DNA of 58,553 nucleotides. Source: Sphingobacteriia bacterium (GTDB lineage: Bacteria; Bacteroidota; Bacteroidia; Bacteroidales; UBA7960). The notes under the pieces are model-generated. The model did not search any database. It was not told where the DNA came from and worked only from the letters and a program-made list of their open reading frames with translations. Within the stretch, counting starts at the first letter, position 1, and each line of letters begins with the position of its first letter. The position numbers were made by a program, and so were the translations under genes. The stretch is from the NCBI GenBank assembly GCA_011390785.1, contig JAABRR010000029.1, positions 1-58,553 of the forward strand, given 5' to 3'. Below are positions 51,438 through 58,553 of the stretch, in pieces.

Positions 51438-51478
51438 TATTTGTACGATGATTCAACGGTAATAATTCCAGATATTTC

Positions 51479-51523
51479 AAAACCTTATTTCTGAAAATCA
51501 ACCTTAGTAGCCAAATGATACAG
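51479..51523 (+). repeat. Dispersed AACCTTATT element, partial copy 3
   Basis: AAAACCTTATTTCTG, CAACCTTAGTAG and ATACAG match the first half of copy 1; the second half is missing. It faces copy 2, forming a large inverted arrangement. Confidence 0.65.
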
Positions 51524-51533
51524 ATAAAAAAAA

Positions 51534-51580
51534 GCACTGCAGCAGATTCGTAATCAAGGCATTGATGGTATTTGCAGCGC
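51534..51580. repeat. GCGCTGCAGC-type inverted-repeat element, copy 2
   Basis: GCACTGCA (51534-51541) pairs with TGCAGCGC (51573-51580) with one mismatch, around 31 bases. Similar in arm sequence, length and position to the element at 22119-22164. Confidence 0.6.
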
Positions 51581-51589
51581 AACAACACA

Positions 51590-51597
51590 TAATTTTG
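51590..51597 (+). promoter_or_regulatory. -7 promoter element of the glycyl radical activase gene
   Basis: TAATTTTG matches TAnnTTTG, 59 bases before the start codon and just after the repeat hairpin. Confidence 0.45.
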
Positions 51598-51655
51598 ATC
51601 AAACAAATAATCAATCCTTAACCAATACAAATCCTTTCAATATTACAATTAATAA

Positions 51656-52558
51656 ATGACTGGCACCATCTTCGACATACAACGCTTTGCCCTTCACGAC
51701 GGCCCGGGAATACGAACCACCGTATTCCTGAAGGGCTGCCCGTTGAGTTGCTCATGGTGCTGCAATCCCGAATCTCAAAACCCGGCACCCCAGCTGGGTT
51801 ATGATGAAAACAAATGCACCCATTGCCTGAAATGTTCCACCGTTTGCCCAACGGGGGCATTAACGGAAATGGATTCCAGCCTTAGCATCGATTTCTCCCT
51901 CTGCAATACCTGTGGTAATTGTGTGGATGAATGTCCTGAATCGACATTAAAGATCTTTGGTTATGAAGATGATAGCGAAAATATTATCAATCAGGTAGCC
52001 AGAGATAAGGCATATTTTGATAACTCTGGCGGCGGGCTTACCCTTTCGGGTGGTGACCCGCTGTTTCAACCCGAATTTGCCCTTGATCTGCTTAAAAAAG
52101 CAAAAGCATTGAATATCAACACCTGCATCGAAACATCCGCTTTTGCCAGTCAGGATGTCTTTGAAAAGCTGTTGCCCTGGGTCGATTATTTCTATATTGA
52201 TTATAAAGTAACTGGTAATGAGCAGTATAAACGATTTGCCGGAATTTCATTAGTACCCGTGCTTGCAAATCTTGATTTCCTGTGTCGCAACAATGCCCAT
52301 GTAGCGCTGAGGTGCACCATTATACCCGGTGTTAATGACAATGATGACCACTTCAAAGCCATTGCCGGACTGAGCAAGAAATATAATGCCATACGTCAGG
52401 TGCATATTTTGCCTTACCACCGGTATGGTGAATCGAAGTACAAACAGATAGGGATGAAAGTGCCTGAACTGGCAACAGGGGCGGTGAGTGATGAAATGGT
52501 GAATTTGTGGCTGGTTAAGATAAGAGAGTTCGGTGGAAGAGATGTTGTGAAGGGATGA
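51656..52558 (+). CDS. Glycyl radical enzyme activating enzyme (radical SAM, with two ferredoxin clusters)
   Basis: 300 residues. The radical SAM cluster motif Cys28-x3-Cys32-x2-Cys35 sits in FLKGCPLSCSWC after GPGIRTTVF. Two 4Fe-4S ferredoxin motifs are inserted (Cys54/57/60/64 and Cys83/86/89/93), the arrangement of CutD/HpdA/GRE-type activases rather than of the shorter PflA. GGGLTLSGGDPLFQ and the C-terminal VHILPYHRYGESKY are family blocks. It reduces SAM to a 5'-deoxyadenosyl radical and takes an H atom from the Gly of its partner, here the enzyme encoded 200 bp downstream (Gly755). Confidence 0.94.
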   Translation: MTGTIFDIQRFALHDGPGIRTTVFLKGCPLSCSWCCNPESQNPAPQLGYDENKCTHCLKCSTVCPTGALTEMDSSLSIDFSLCNTCGNCVDECPESTLKIFGYEDDSENIINQVARDKAYFDNSGGGLTLSGGDPLFQPEFALDLLKKAKALNINTCIETSAFASQDVFEKLLPWVDYFYIDYKVTGNEQYKRFAGISLVPVLANLDFLCRNNAHVALRCTIIPGVNDNDDHFKAIAGLSKKYNAIRQVHILPYHRYGESKYKQIGMKVPELATGAVSDEMVNLWLVKIREFGGRDVVKG

Positions 52559-52604
52559 TTTATTTAACACGACATTGGGGTTGAAGCCTCTAATCATTAT
52601 CAGT

Positions 52605-52702
52605 TTGCTTATCCGTTCCGTTTGCGGAACGGCAATAGATAAAAGCAACTGATCAGAATTAGAAGCACTCACTTATCCATTGCTGTCAGTTTAAACTGAC
52701 GG
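52605..52702. repeat. Two hairpin elements between activase and glycyl radical enzyme genes
   Basis: CCGTTCCG-TTTG-CGGAACGG (52613-52632) is an 8-bp perfect stem, extended outward by imperfect TTGCTTATC / GATAAAAGCAA arms. GTCAGTTTAAACTGAC (52685-52700) is a 16-base perfect palindrome. Both hairpins are preceded by CTTATCC, suggesting two copies of one element with divergent stems. They may also adjust expression of the second gene. Confidence 0.6.
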
Positions 52703-52758
52703 AATCAAATGACAAAAATTTCTGGGCTTTAGCTTCATTAACCATAAAAATCAAAAGA

Positions 52759-55092
52759 ATGCCTGACCCAATTTCCACTTCTTTTTCAACCAAAGCCGGT
52801 GTGCTTCCCAACACCCCCGTCAATTCTGTTTTCCCCCATCACAACAAAAACAGATTTACCAACGATCCTAACGGTACGGTTGCAATTCTGAAAAAATTCA
52901 CCGAAACCTATCAGAAATATACCGATGGCCCGAAAGGACTGCGCGAGGTGGAATGCCTTCGGGTGCAGTATCCCATCTATTTTTGCGATATAGATGAGCA
53001 TGATTTGTTCGCCGGTCGCGATGCCTATCCGGCCATAGGTTTTGGCGCACAGGCACATACTTTCTTCGGATATTACATGCAGGAAGAGGAGCTCGATAAA
53101 TTGCTTCATCATAAGGAACTGGATCCGGAAAATGCCAAAGTAATTGAAGAACTTCGCCGGTTTTGGCAACAGGAAAGCGACGCCATAAAAACACGAAATG
53201 CCTACCCCGAAAAGATGCGGCAGGTGCTGGATTCCGACGCCTGGTTTTCCGAACCCATCATTGGAGCGCCTTTGTATCGCATGTCGGGGACACAAATCGA
53301 TTTTGACAAGCTCGTAAGGCTGGGAATACCGGGTTTGCTGAATGAAATCAGGAGTTATAAAAACCGATGCGAAGCAAACACGGAATCCTGGCAGCTATAT
53401 GAAAATATGGAACATGCACTTGCTTTGTTTTCTGAAGTGGCTGTTTTTTATGCAGATATGGCCGCCAAAATGGCAAAAACAGCGTCGTCGGCAAGACAAA
53501 ACGAGCTGTTGCAAATGGAAGTCGGCTTGCGAAACATTGCCGTTGCTGCGCCCGGAAATTTCAGGGAAGCCATACAGCTGGTTTTTCTTTACGCCGACAT
53601 TAGCGGAACCTTCAACTATGGCCGTATGGACGAATACCTGGGCGATTTGTATGTAAAGGATTTGGAATCGGGGCTGATGGATGAAGAAGAAGCCATCAGG
53701 CTTTTATCCAACCTTTGGTACCTGATGGATGGTAAGGGCCATATCTGGGATTGCCGGGTCATTATTGGCGGAAAGGGTAGGCGCAACGAAATCAACGCAA
53801 ACCGGGTTGCCAGAGTAATCATGGAAGCCACTAAACGGGTGAAAGGGATCGTTCCCCAGACCACCCTGCGCTTTTACTATGGCCAGGACCCTGATCTCTA
53901 CAAAATGGCACTGGATGTGATCGCAACCGGAAATCCCTATCCCATGCTCTATAACGATGATGTAAATATTCCATCTGTAATGAATGCCTTTGATCTGCTA
54001 TATGATGAAGCCATTCATTACCTTCCCTTTGGTTGTGGTGAATATGTGATTTATCATAAAAGTGTGGGTACCCCCAGCGGAGTAATCAATCTGCTGCAGG
54101 CACTGCTGGTCACATTGCACAAAGGCGTCAATCCTACATCGGGCAAGGTTATGGGTTTGCCAGGCAGTGAGTTGGGTAAGGTCGAAACATTCGACGATCT
54201 TTTCAATGCCTACAAAAAACAGGTTGAGTTATACGTAGAACAACTAGCCTGGCAGGAAAAACTGGAGTATGATATGGCCGGAACATCAGCCAACTATTTG
54301 TTTTTGAGCATGCTCTATGATGATTGTATTTCAAGCGGAAAGGGAATATTCAGTGGGGGCGTTCGTTACCTGGGTGGCACCATCGAAAGCTATGGCAATA
54401 CCAATGTGGCCGATTCGCTGGTGACTGTTAAGAAACTGGTTTTTGATGATAAAAAACTTACCCTGGATGAATTGATTACAATTCTGGATCACAATTTCGA
54501 AGGATTTGAAAAGGAGCATCGTCGGATGTTGGATTGTCCCAAATTTGGCAATGATGACGATTATGCCGATCAAATCAGGGTGGAAGTCGATCAACATCTC
54601 AACCATTTTGCCCGCAGTATGGGCCCAAAAGTAGGATTGTATTCTTACCTCAACGTGATCATAAACAACAGCGCCAATACTACCATGGGTTTGCTCACCG
54701 CAGCATCTCCCGACGGACGAAAAGCTTTCACTGCAATGGCCAATGCCAATGCCGCTTCGGGCGGAGCTGATAAAAATGGCCTTACTGCCTATCTCAATTC
54801 CATCGTAAAACCTGATACAACCATCCATGCCGGCGCCGTGCAAAACCTGAAGCTTTCCAGAGAACTACTTACGACCTATCGCAGTCAAACGGAATCGCTT
54901 CTGCAAACTTACTTCGAAAAAGGTGGAGCGCAATTAATGATCAACTGCCTTAACCGCACCGATCTGGAAAACGCCATGAAAGAGCCTGAAAAATATCAAA
55001 GCCTGATTGTACGAGTGGGTGGCTTCAGTGCGCGGTTTGTTGACCTATCAAAAGAAGTGCAGCTGGAAATTTTGGGTAGAACGATGTATTGA
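52759..55092 (+). CDS. Glycyl radical enzyme of the PFL-like superfamily, unusual active-site loop
   Basis: 777 residues, the usual size. The glycyl radical site near the C-terminus is VRVGGFSARFVDL, with the radical on Gly755. The thiyl Cys is Cys426 in LPFGCGEYVIYHK. Known relatives differ there: PFL has adjacent Cys (CCVSP), choline lyase, glycerol dehydratase and HPA decarboxylase have GCVEP. Here Glu428 is kept but Val and Pro are replaced by Gly and Tyr. The enzyme cleaves or eliminates from an unidentified substrate by radical chemistry under anoxia. A Glu two residues after Cys is typical of eliminases such as dehydratases and decarboxylases. Its activase lies directly upstream; an AraC regulator and a PhyH dioxygenase are the nearby partners. 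The function is not known. Confidence 0.92.
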   Translation: MPDPISTSFSTKAGVLPNTPVNSVFPHHNKNRFTNDPNGTVAILKKFTETYQKYTDGPKGLREVECLRVQYPIYFCDIDEHDLFAGRDAYPAIGFGAQAHTFFGYYMQEEELDKLLHHKELDPENAKVIEELRRFWQQESDAIKTRNAYPEKMRQVLDSDAWFSEPIIGAPLYRMSGTQIDFDKLVRLGIPGLLNEIRSYKNRCEANTESWQLYENMEHALALFSEVAVFYADMAAKMAKTASSARQNELLQMEVGLRNIAVAAPGNFREAIQLVFLYADISGTFNYGRMDEYLGDLYVKDLESGLMDEEEAIRLLSNLWYLMDGKGHIWDCRVIIGGKGRRNEINANRVARVIMEATKRVKGIVPQTTLRFYYGQDPDLYKMALDVIATGNPYPMLYNDDVNIPSVMNAFDLLYDEAIHYLPFGCGEYVIYHKSVGTPSGVINLLQALLVTLHKGVNPTSGKVMGLPGSELGKVETFDDLFNAYKKQVELYVEQLAWQEKLEYDMAGTSANYLFLSMLYDDCISSGKGIFSGGVRYLGGTIESYGNTNVADSLVTVKKLVFDDKKLTLDELITILDHNFEGFEKEHRRMLDCPKFGNDDDYADQIRVEVDQHLNHFARSMGPKVGLYSYLNVIINNSANTTMGLLTAASPDGRKAFTAMANANAASGGADKNGLTAYLNSIVKPDTTIHAGAVQNLKLSRELLTTYRSQTESLLQTYFEKGGAQLMINCLNRTDLENAMKEPEKYQSLIVRVGGFSARFVDLSKEVQLEILGRTMY

Positions 55093-55104
55093 TTGAAGAT
55101 TTGT

Positions 55105-55254
55105 AATAGGTTGGAGGTCTGGGGTCCGAAGTCCAAAGTATAAAGTATGAAGTTAAAGATTCTTTCCAGTTTCCAACTTACAAATTCCAGATTGTGAATT
55201 GTAGATTACCAGTTACCAGTCACCACTCACCAATTACACATTACAGACTAAAAA
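55105..55254. repeat. Degenerate low-complexity tandem region
   Basis: About 150 bp made of imperfect 5-9 base units: GTCCGAAGTCCAAAGTATAAAGTATGAAG at the left, then ACCAGTTACCAGTCACCA-type units on the right. No coding features. The left part is the reverse complement in style of the cggtcttcggtctccggtcttc tract at 22570-22590. It fills the space between convergent genes. Confidence 0.5.
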
Positions 55255-56361
55255 TTATTCAATTTGAACGTTATAAATGCCTTTAATCAACACTTTTTCA
55301 TCCGGAAGTTGAACTAGTAATTCAACAAAATTATTGGTTTTTCGTCCGGTTTCTATTTTAACAGGTTTGAAGAAGTATGCTTCATTGGTTTCATTCTCAA
55401 GGGCCAGTAAATAAGAATCATTTTCTGAATATAGAACAGCAGTTTCAGGAACAGACAGTGCCGAATCGGAAGTAACATACACATCCCCTTCAACAAATTG
55501 GTTGTTCACAAGATTACCTTTGTTCTTAATTTCTGCAAAGCCTTCAATTGATTTGGATTCGTGCATAATTGTGCGGCCCACAGAACTAATCGATGCTTCA
55601 TAGGGATCAGTTGCGTTTCCACCCAAAAAGAAAACTACACGTTGACCCTGTTCAATTTTATTGATGTTTTGTTCAAAAAAGGACAGACGTAACTGATAAG
55701 ATTGATCATCAATAATATCTGCAATTTTTTGTTGTGGTTCAACGTATTGCCCAATGGCTGCATCGATAGCTGCAACAAAACCCCTGATGGGCGATTTGAT
55801 AAAAAAGGATGAATAAAATTCGCCGGTTTCTATTTTCGTAACATCAAGGCCCATGGTTTCAAGTTTGATTTTCAACCCGTTATACCTGGCATTTTCACCC
55901 AGATAATTGCTCTGAGCCAGCAGGTAATCCTTTTCGGTGGTAATATTCTGTTCGTATAATTCTTTGGCCCGCAAAAACTCACTTTTCAACCTTTCGAGCA
56001 GGGCATAAGATTCAGCATAGTCTTTCTGCGTTTCCACAAATTCGTTTCCGGCAACTTCAAAAAGAAGAGAACCCTTATTGATGTTCTGACCCGGTTTAAC
56101 GATAATATTTTTAATCATTCCCGGAATGGGTAAACTAACCTGCGCCTGTCCGGTAACAGCAGGAATGATGGTTCCGGTAAAATGAACCATTTCGGCAAAT
56201 TCGTTAACACCAGGTTCACCTATTTCCATTCCTTCGGCTTCAAATTGGGCTTTGGTGATTTCAATTAAATCTGTTTCAGCAATGGTTTCCTGTTCGGTGT
56301 TGTGGTTACAGGAAAAAATAGACATGCTAAGGGCCAGGGCTATAATTTTATATGCTTTCAT
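55255..56361 (-). CDS. RND efflux periplasmic adaptor (CzcB/CusB-like)
   Basis: 368 residues. The lipobox is IFSC with Cys18 in a lipoprotein signal. FTGTIIPAVTGQAQVSLPIPGMIKNIIVKPGQNINKG is the biotinyl-lipoyl-like half, followed by a coiled-coil hairpin (about 115-175), FIKSPIRGFVAAIDAAIGQYVEPQQ (second half) and a beta-barrel domain. It joins the inner-membrane pump to the outer-membrane factor. It lies 8 bp downstream of the fused pump gene on the same strand. Heavy-metal or divalent-cation export is the usual role of the CzcA-type partner. Confidence 0.9.
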   Translation of the reverse strand: MKAYKIIALALSMSIFSCNHNTEQETIAETDLIEITKAQFEAEGMEIGEPGVNEFAEMVHFTGTIIPAVTGQAQVSLPIPGMIKNIIVKPGQNINKGSLLFEVAGNEFVETQKDYAESYALLERLKSEFLRAKELYEQNITTEKDYLLAQSNYLGENARYNGLKIKLETMGLDVTKIETGEFYSSFFIKSPIRGFVAAIDAAIGQYVEPQQKIADIIDDQSYQLRLSFFEQNINKIEQGQRVVFFLGGNATDPYEASISSVGRTIMHESKSIEGFAEIKNKGNLVNNQFVEGDVYVTSDSALSVPETAVLYSENDSYLLALENETNEAYFFKPVKIETGRKTNNFVELLVQLPDEKVLIKGIYNVQIE

Positions 56362-56369
56362 CGTTTTCG

Positions 56370-58553
56370 TTATTTCGAGTAATAAAGTATTTCTAATGCT
56401 ATTTGATTGTATTTCTGTACGTTATCGAAGTATTCGAGTTGAATCTGAATGGCTGTTTCGTAGCTGTTTACAAATTGAAAAAAGTCAATTTCACCCAGCT
56501 GATACGACTTTAAGGCGGTACTCATGATCTCATCCATAAGGGGTTTTCCTGATGAATTGTAATTTTCGAGCAAAGCATCAAATGTATTAAAGTTGCTGAT
56601 CAATTCGTTGAGTCGATAGTTGATCTGGCTTATCTGATTATCAGCAAAGTGGCTGTGTGCGTCCACCGATATTTTTGCTGCCTGCACCCGGGCTCTGTCG
56701 CTTCTCAGAAACAAGGGTATAGCCATACCCACCGCAAAGCCATGGTAGAATTTTCCATTTTCATAGCTGTTGGACCCCAGGAAGTAATTCAATGAAAAGT
56801 CGGGTGTCATCTTATTTCTTTCAACACGTACAAGAGAATTGTAATATTCCCTTTCCCAATTCAACAGATCATAAATTGGCAGTGAATCGGGTATTGATGC
56901 CACCTGTGGAAGAAGCTCAAGAGTAAGGGGAATTGAAAAATCAGCATCATAATTCATCAATATTTTCAACTTGCTGTAAGCATTTTCAATATCTGTTTTC
57001 AGGCTGGATAGCTGAATGGATACCTGGCTTTTTTTTGCCTGGATATTCAGTACGTTGAGCCTGCTTATGTCTCCTTTTTCGGCTCTTGTTACAGAATTTC
57101 CGAGCAACACGGAGTAAAGGCTGTCAAGGGTAAAAAACATTTCCTGTCTGTTTAGCAATACCTGGTAGTTGAAATACGCACTGGCAACCTGTTTGATCAA
57201 TTCACTTTTCTGTATATCAAGGGTTGCTTCAGAAATGGAAACCTCAATTTGCTTCGTTTTACTTTCTGCCCTGTAAAGTGTTGGAAAACTAAAACTTTGC
57301 TCAATGCTGAATACCTGCAACGGATACCCCTGTTCGGCAATGTTGTTTTGATCGGTGCTATATTCAAATATTGTTTTATCGGGAGAAAATGCAGTACGGG
57401 TAAGTGCTTTGCTTTCATCTACCCTAAGCCCATACGCAGCTATTTCCTTATTGTTCTGCAAGGCAGTATCGATTACATCGTTCAGGGAAAGTGTACTGTT
57501 TTGACCGTAGGATAGCGCAACCGGACTAAAAACCAGGATCAGAATAAGCATCGTTTTGGAACGGATAAAGCGCAAGGGGAAAAACTTAATCCCTTTTACA
57601 TTGTAAAATATTTCAAAAAGCAGGGGAAGTGCGATCATGGTTAACATGGTGGATGTAAACAAACCTCCGATTACTACTGTAGCCAGCGGTCGTTGAACCT
57701 CTGCCCCGGCGCCGGTTGAAATAGCCATTGGTAGAAAGCCCATGGCAGCAGCTCCTGCAGTCAGCAAAACAGGACGTAACCGGTTTTTGGTTCCCTGCAT
57801 GATCAATTCTCGGATATTGGTCATACCCTGGTGTTGAAGTTCTTTCAGATGTTCAATAAGAACAATACCATTGAGTACAGCAATACCAAAGAGCGCAATA
57901 AAACCTATGCCTGCAGAAACGCTGAAAGGCATTCCGCGCATCCATAATAATAAAACGCCACCAACTGTTGCGAGCGGTATGGCTGTAAAAATCATGATGG
58001 CGTCTTTCAATGACTTAAAGGCAAAATGCAGAAATATAAAAATTAGCAGCAAAGCCACCGGCACTGCTATCATTAATCGGTTGGTTGCGTTTTGCAAATT
58101 CTCAAACTGCCCACCATATTCAATATAGTTGCCAGGCGCCATATTTACATTGCTATCTATAAGATCGCGGATATCATCTATTACCGATTTTAAGTCGCGG
58201 TTTCTTACATTAACACTTACCACCACCCTGCGACGTGTATTATCGTGAGATATTTTGGCAGGGCCTTTTGTGTACTGAATTTCAGCCAGTTCAGAAAAAG
58301 GGATCATTTGACCTGTTGATACCGGTACCTGAAGCTGACGAATATCTTCAATATCGGTGCGGTTCTGGTTATCAAAGCGCAACACCATATCGAAGCGCTT
58401 TTCGCCTTCAAAAACAACCCCGGCAATTTTACCCCCAAATGCTGTGGACAGGAAATCGTTCAATGTGCTAATATCGACGCCATAGTAGGCAATCTTACTT
58501 CTGTTATAATCAACCCTTATTTGTGGTAAACCCTCTGTTTTTTCCATGATGAT
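56370..58553 (-). CDS. CzcA/CusA-type RND pump fused to a TolC-like outer-membrane factor (5' end outside window)
   Basis: The frame continues through the window edge, so the first visible codons are internal; ~727 residues are visible, counted below from the Met at 58547. Residues 1-~325 are the C-terminal half of an RND pump (VEYGGQFENLQNATNRL-type periplasmic loop, GIGFIALFGIAVLNGIVLIEH, NRLRPVLLTAGAAAMGFLPMA, RPLATVVIGGLFTSTMLTM). At residue 333 MLILILVFSPVALSYGQ looks like a retained signal peptide, followed without a stop by an outer-membrane efflux protein domain (345-725: LNDVIDTALQNNKEIAAYG, PDFSLNYFLGSNSYENG). Such fusions occur in Bacteroidota CzcA genes. A Met at 57551 could also start a separate outer-membrane factor. 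Confidence 0.9.
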   Translation of the reverse strand: MIMEKTEGLPQIRVDYNRSKIAYYGVDISTLNDFLSTAFGGKIAGVVFEGEKRFDMVLRFDNQNRTDIEDIRQLQVPVSTGQMIPFSELAEIQYTKGPAKISHDNTRRRVVVSVNVRNRDLKSVIDDIRDLIDSNVNMAPGNYIEYGGQFENLQNATNRLMIAVPVALLLIFIFLHFAFKSLKDAIMIFTAIPLATVGGVLLLWMRGMPFSVSAGIGFIALFGIAVLNGIVLIEHLKELQHQGMTNIRELIMQGTKNRLRPVLLTAGAAAMGFLPMAISTGAGAEVQRPLATVVIGGLFTSTMLTMIALPLLFEIFYNVKGIKFFPLRFIRSKTMLILILVFSPVALSYGQNSTLSLNDVIDTALQNNKEIAAYGLRVDESKALTRTAFSPDKTIFEYSTDQNNIAEQGYPLQVFSIEQSFSFPTLYRAESKTKQIEVSISEATLDIQKSELIKQVASAYFNYQVLLNRQEMFFTLDSLYSVLLGNSVTRAEKGDISRLNVLNIQAKKSQVSIQLSSLKTDIENAYSKLKILMNYDADFSIPLTLELLPQVASIPDSLPIYDLLNWEREYYNSLVRVERNKMTPDFSLNYFLGSNSYENGKFYHGFAVGMAIPLFLRSDRARVQAAKISVDAHSHFADNQISQINYRLNELISNFNTFDALLENYNSSGKPLMDEIMSTALKSYQLGEIDFFQFVNSYETAIQIQLEYFDNVQKYNQIALEILYYSK

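Larger units (their letters stand above)
51346..51655. other. 310-bp intergenic region packed with dispersed repeats
   Basis: No gene. It holds one complete AACCTTATT element in inverted orientation, half an element in direct orientation, a GC-rich inverted-repeat element and a -7 promoter element; each is listed separately. Confidence 0.6.

Noticed and set aside
51656-52558. Anaerobic sulfatase maturase for the sulfatase at 26825
   Set aside because: The CxxxCxxC motif with two inserted ferredoxin clusters and the adjacent glycyl radical enzyme gene identify a GRE activase; maturases have C-terminal SPASM clusters.
52759-55092. Pyruvate formate-lyase
   Set aside because: It lacks the adjacent Cys-Cys pair of PFL; a single Cys in GCGEY plus Glu points to another subfamily.
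1-58553. tRNA, rRNA, insertion sequence or plasmid origin
   Set aside because: No T-loop-like GTTCGAATCC blocks outside genes, no transposase, integrase or replication genes were seen.

Overview
The window comes from a member of the Bacteroidota, most likely a marine or anoxic-niche Bacteroidales/Marinilabiliales-type heterotroph. Evidence: a SusC/SusD pair, many lipoproteins with a Cys lipobox, promoters with the Bacteroidota -7 consensus TAnnTTTG, almost no Shine-Dalgarno sites, and a PPi-dependent phosphofructokinase. Genes for anaerobic chemistry (glycyl radical enzyme) lie beside an O2-using dioxygenase, which suggests a facultative or oxygen-tolerant anaerobe. No tRNA, rRNA, transposase or integrase gene was seen.

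Layout. 1-15 kb: glycan-use region with the end of a clan GH-A glycosidase, two GH78-like (rhamnosidase-type) enzymes, SusC/SusD, an OFA-type MFS carrier and a methyltransferase, ending at endonuclease IV. 15.8-22 kb: a LytS/LytTR-type two-component system followed by four genes for exported or membrane proteins (beta-helix lipoprotein, small coiled-coil membrane protein, Cys-rich secreted protein, formylglycine-enzyme-fold lipoprotein). A 12-bp direct repeat with a 21-bp period lies just before the first of them and looks like a response-regulator site. 22.6-26.6 kb: two tandem DUF3857/transglutaminase-like exported proteins, one without its catalytic Cys. 26.8-35.2 kb: sulfatase, a full-length GH78 rhamnosidase, an orphan contractile-tail sheath gene directly upstream of it, a YdjC/ChbG-type deacetylase and a ThuA-domain lipoprotein. 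35.3-38.7 kb: CoA-binding protein, DNA-3-methyladenine glycosylase I, a NikR-like regulator with an altered metal site, and a TonB-dependent receptor probably under its control. 39-42.8 kb: Gfo/Idh/MocA oxidoreductase and an ammonium operon (outer-membrane barrel, P-II, Amt) with an elaborate upstream repeat structure and a strong terminator. 43-49.6 kb: PD40-propeller lipoprotein translationally coupled to a nucleoside-hydrolase-like lipoprotein, ABC exporter, PPi-PFK. 49.6-55.1 kb: AraC regulator divergent from a PhyH dioxygenase, then a glycyl radical activase and a glycyl radical enzyme with an unusual Gly-Cys-Gly-Glu-Tyr active-site loop. 55.2-58.5 kb: heavy-metal-type RND efflux adaptor and a CzcA pump fused to a TolC-like outer-membrane factor (cut by the window end).

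Together the sugar genes suggest use of a rhamnose-containing, probably sulfated polysaccharide: three different GH78-type enzymes, a sulfatase, a deacetylase, a SusCD importer and sugar-type oxidoreductases. The substrate itself is inferred, not shown.

Intergenic DNA is unusually rich in short dispersed elements: at least four families of hairpin or inverted-repeat elements, two of them present both near 22 kb and near 4 kb or 51 kb. The best candidates for undescribed biology are the LytTR-controlled secreted-protein cluster, the glycyl radical locus, the sheath-rhamnosidase pair and the NikR-like/TonB receptor pair.
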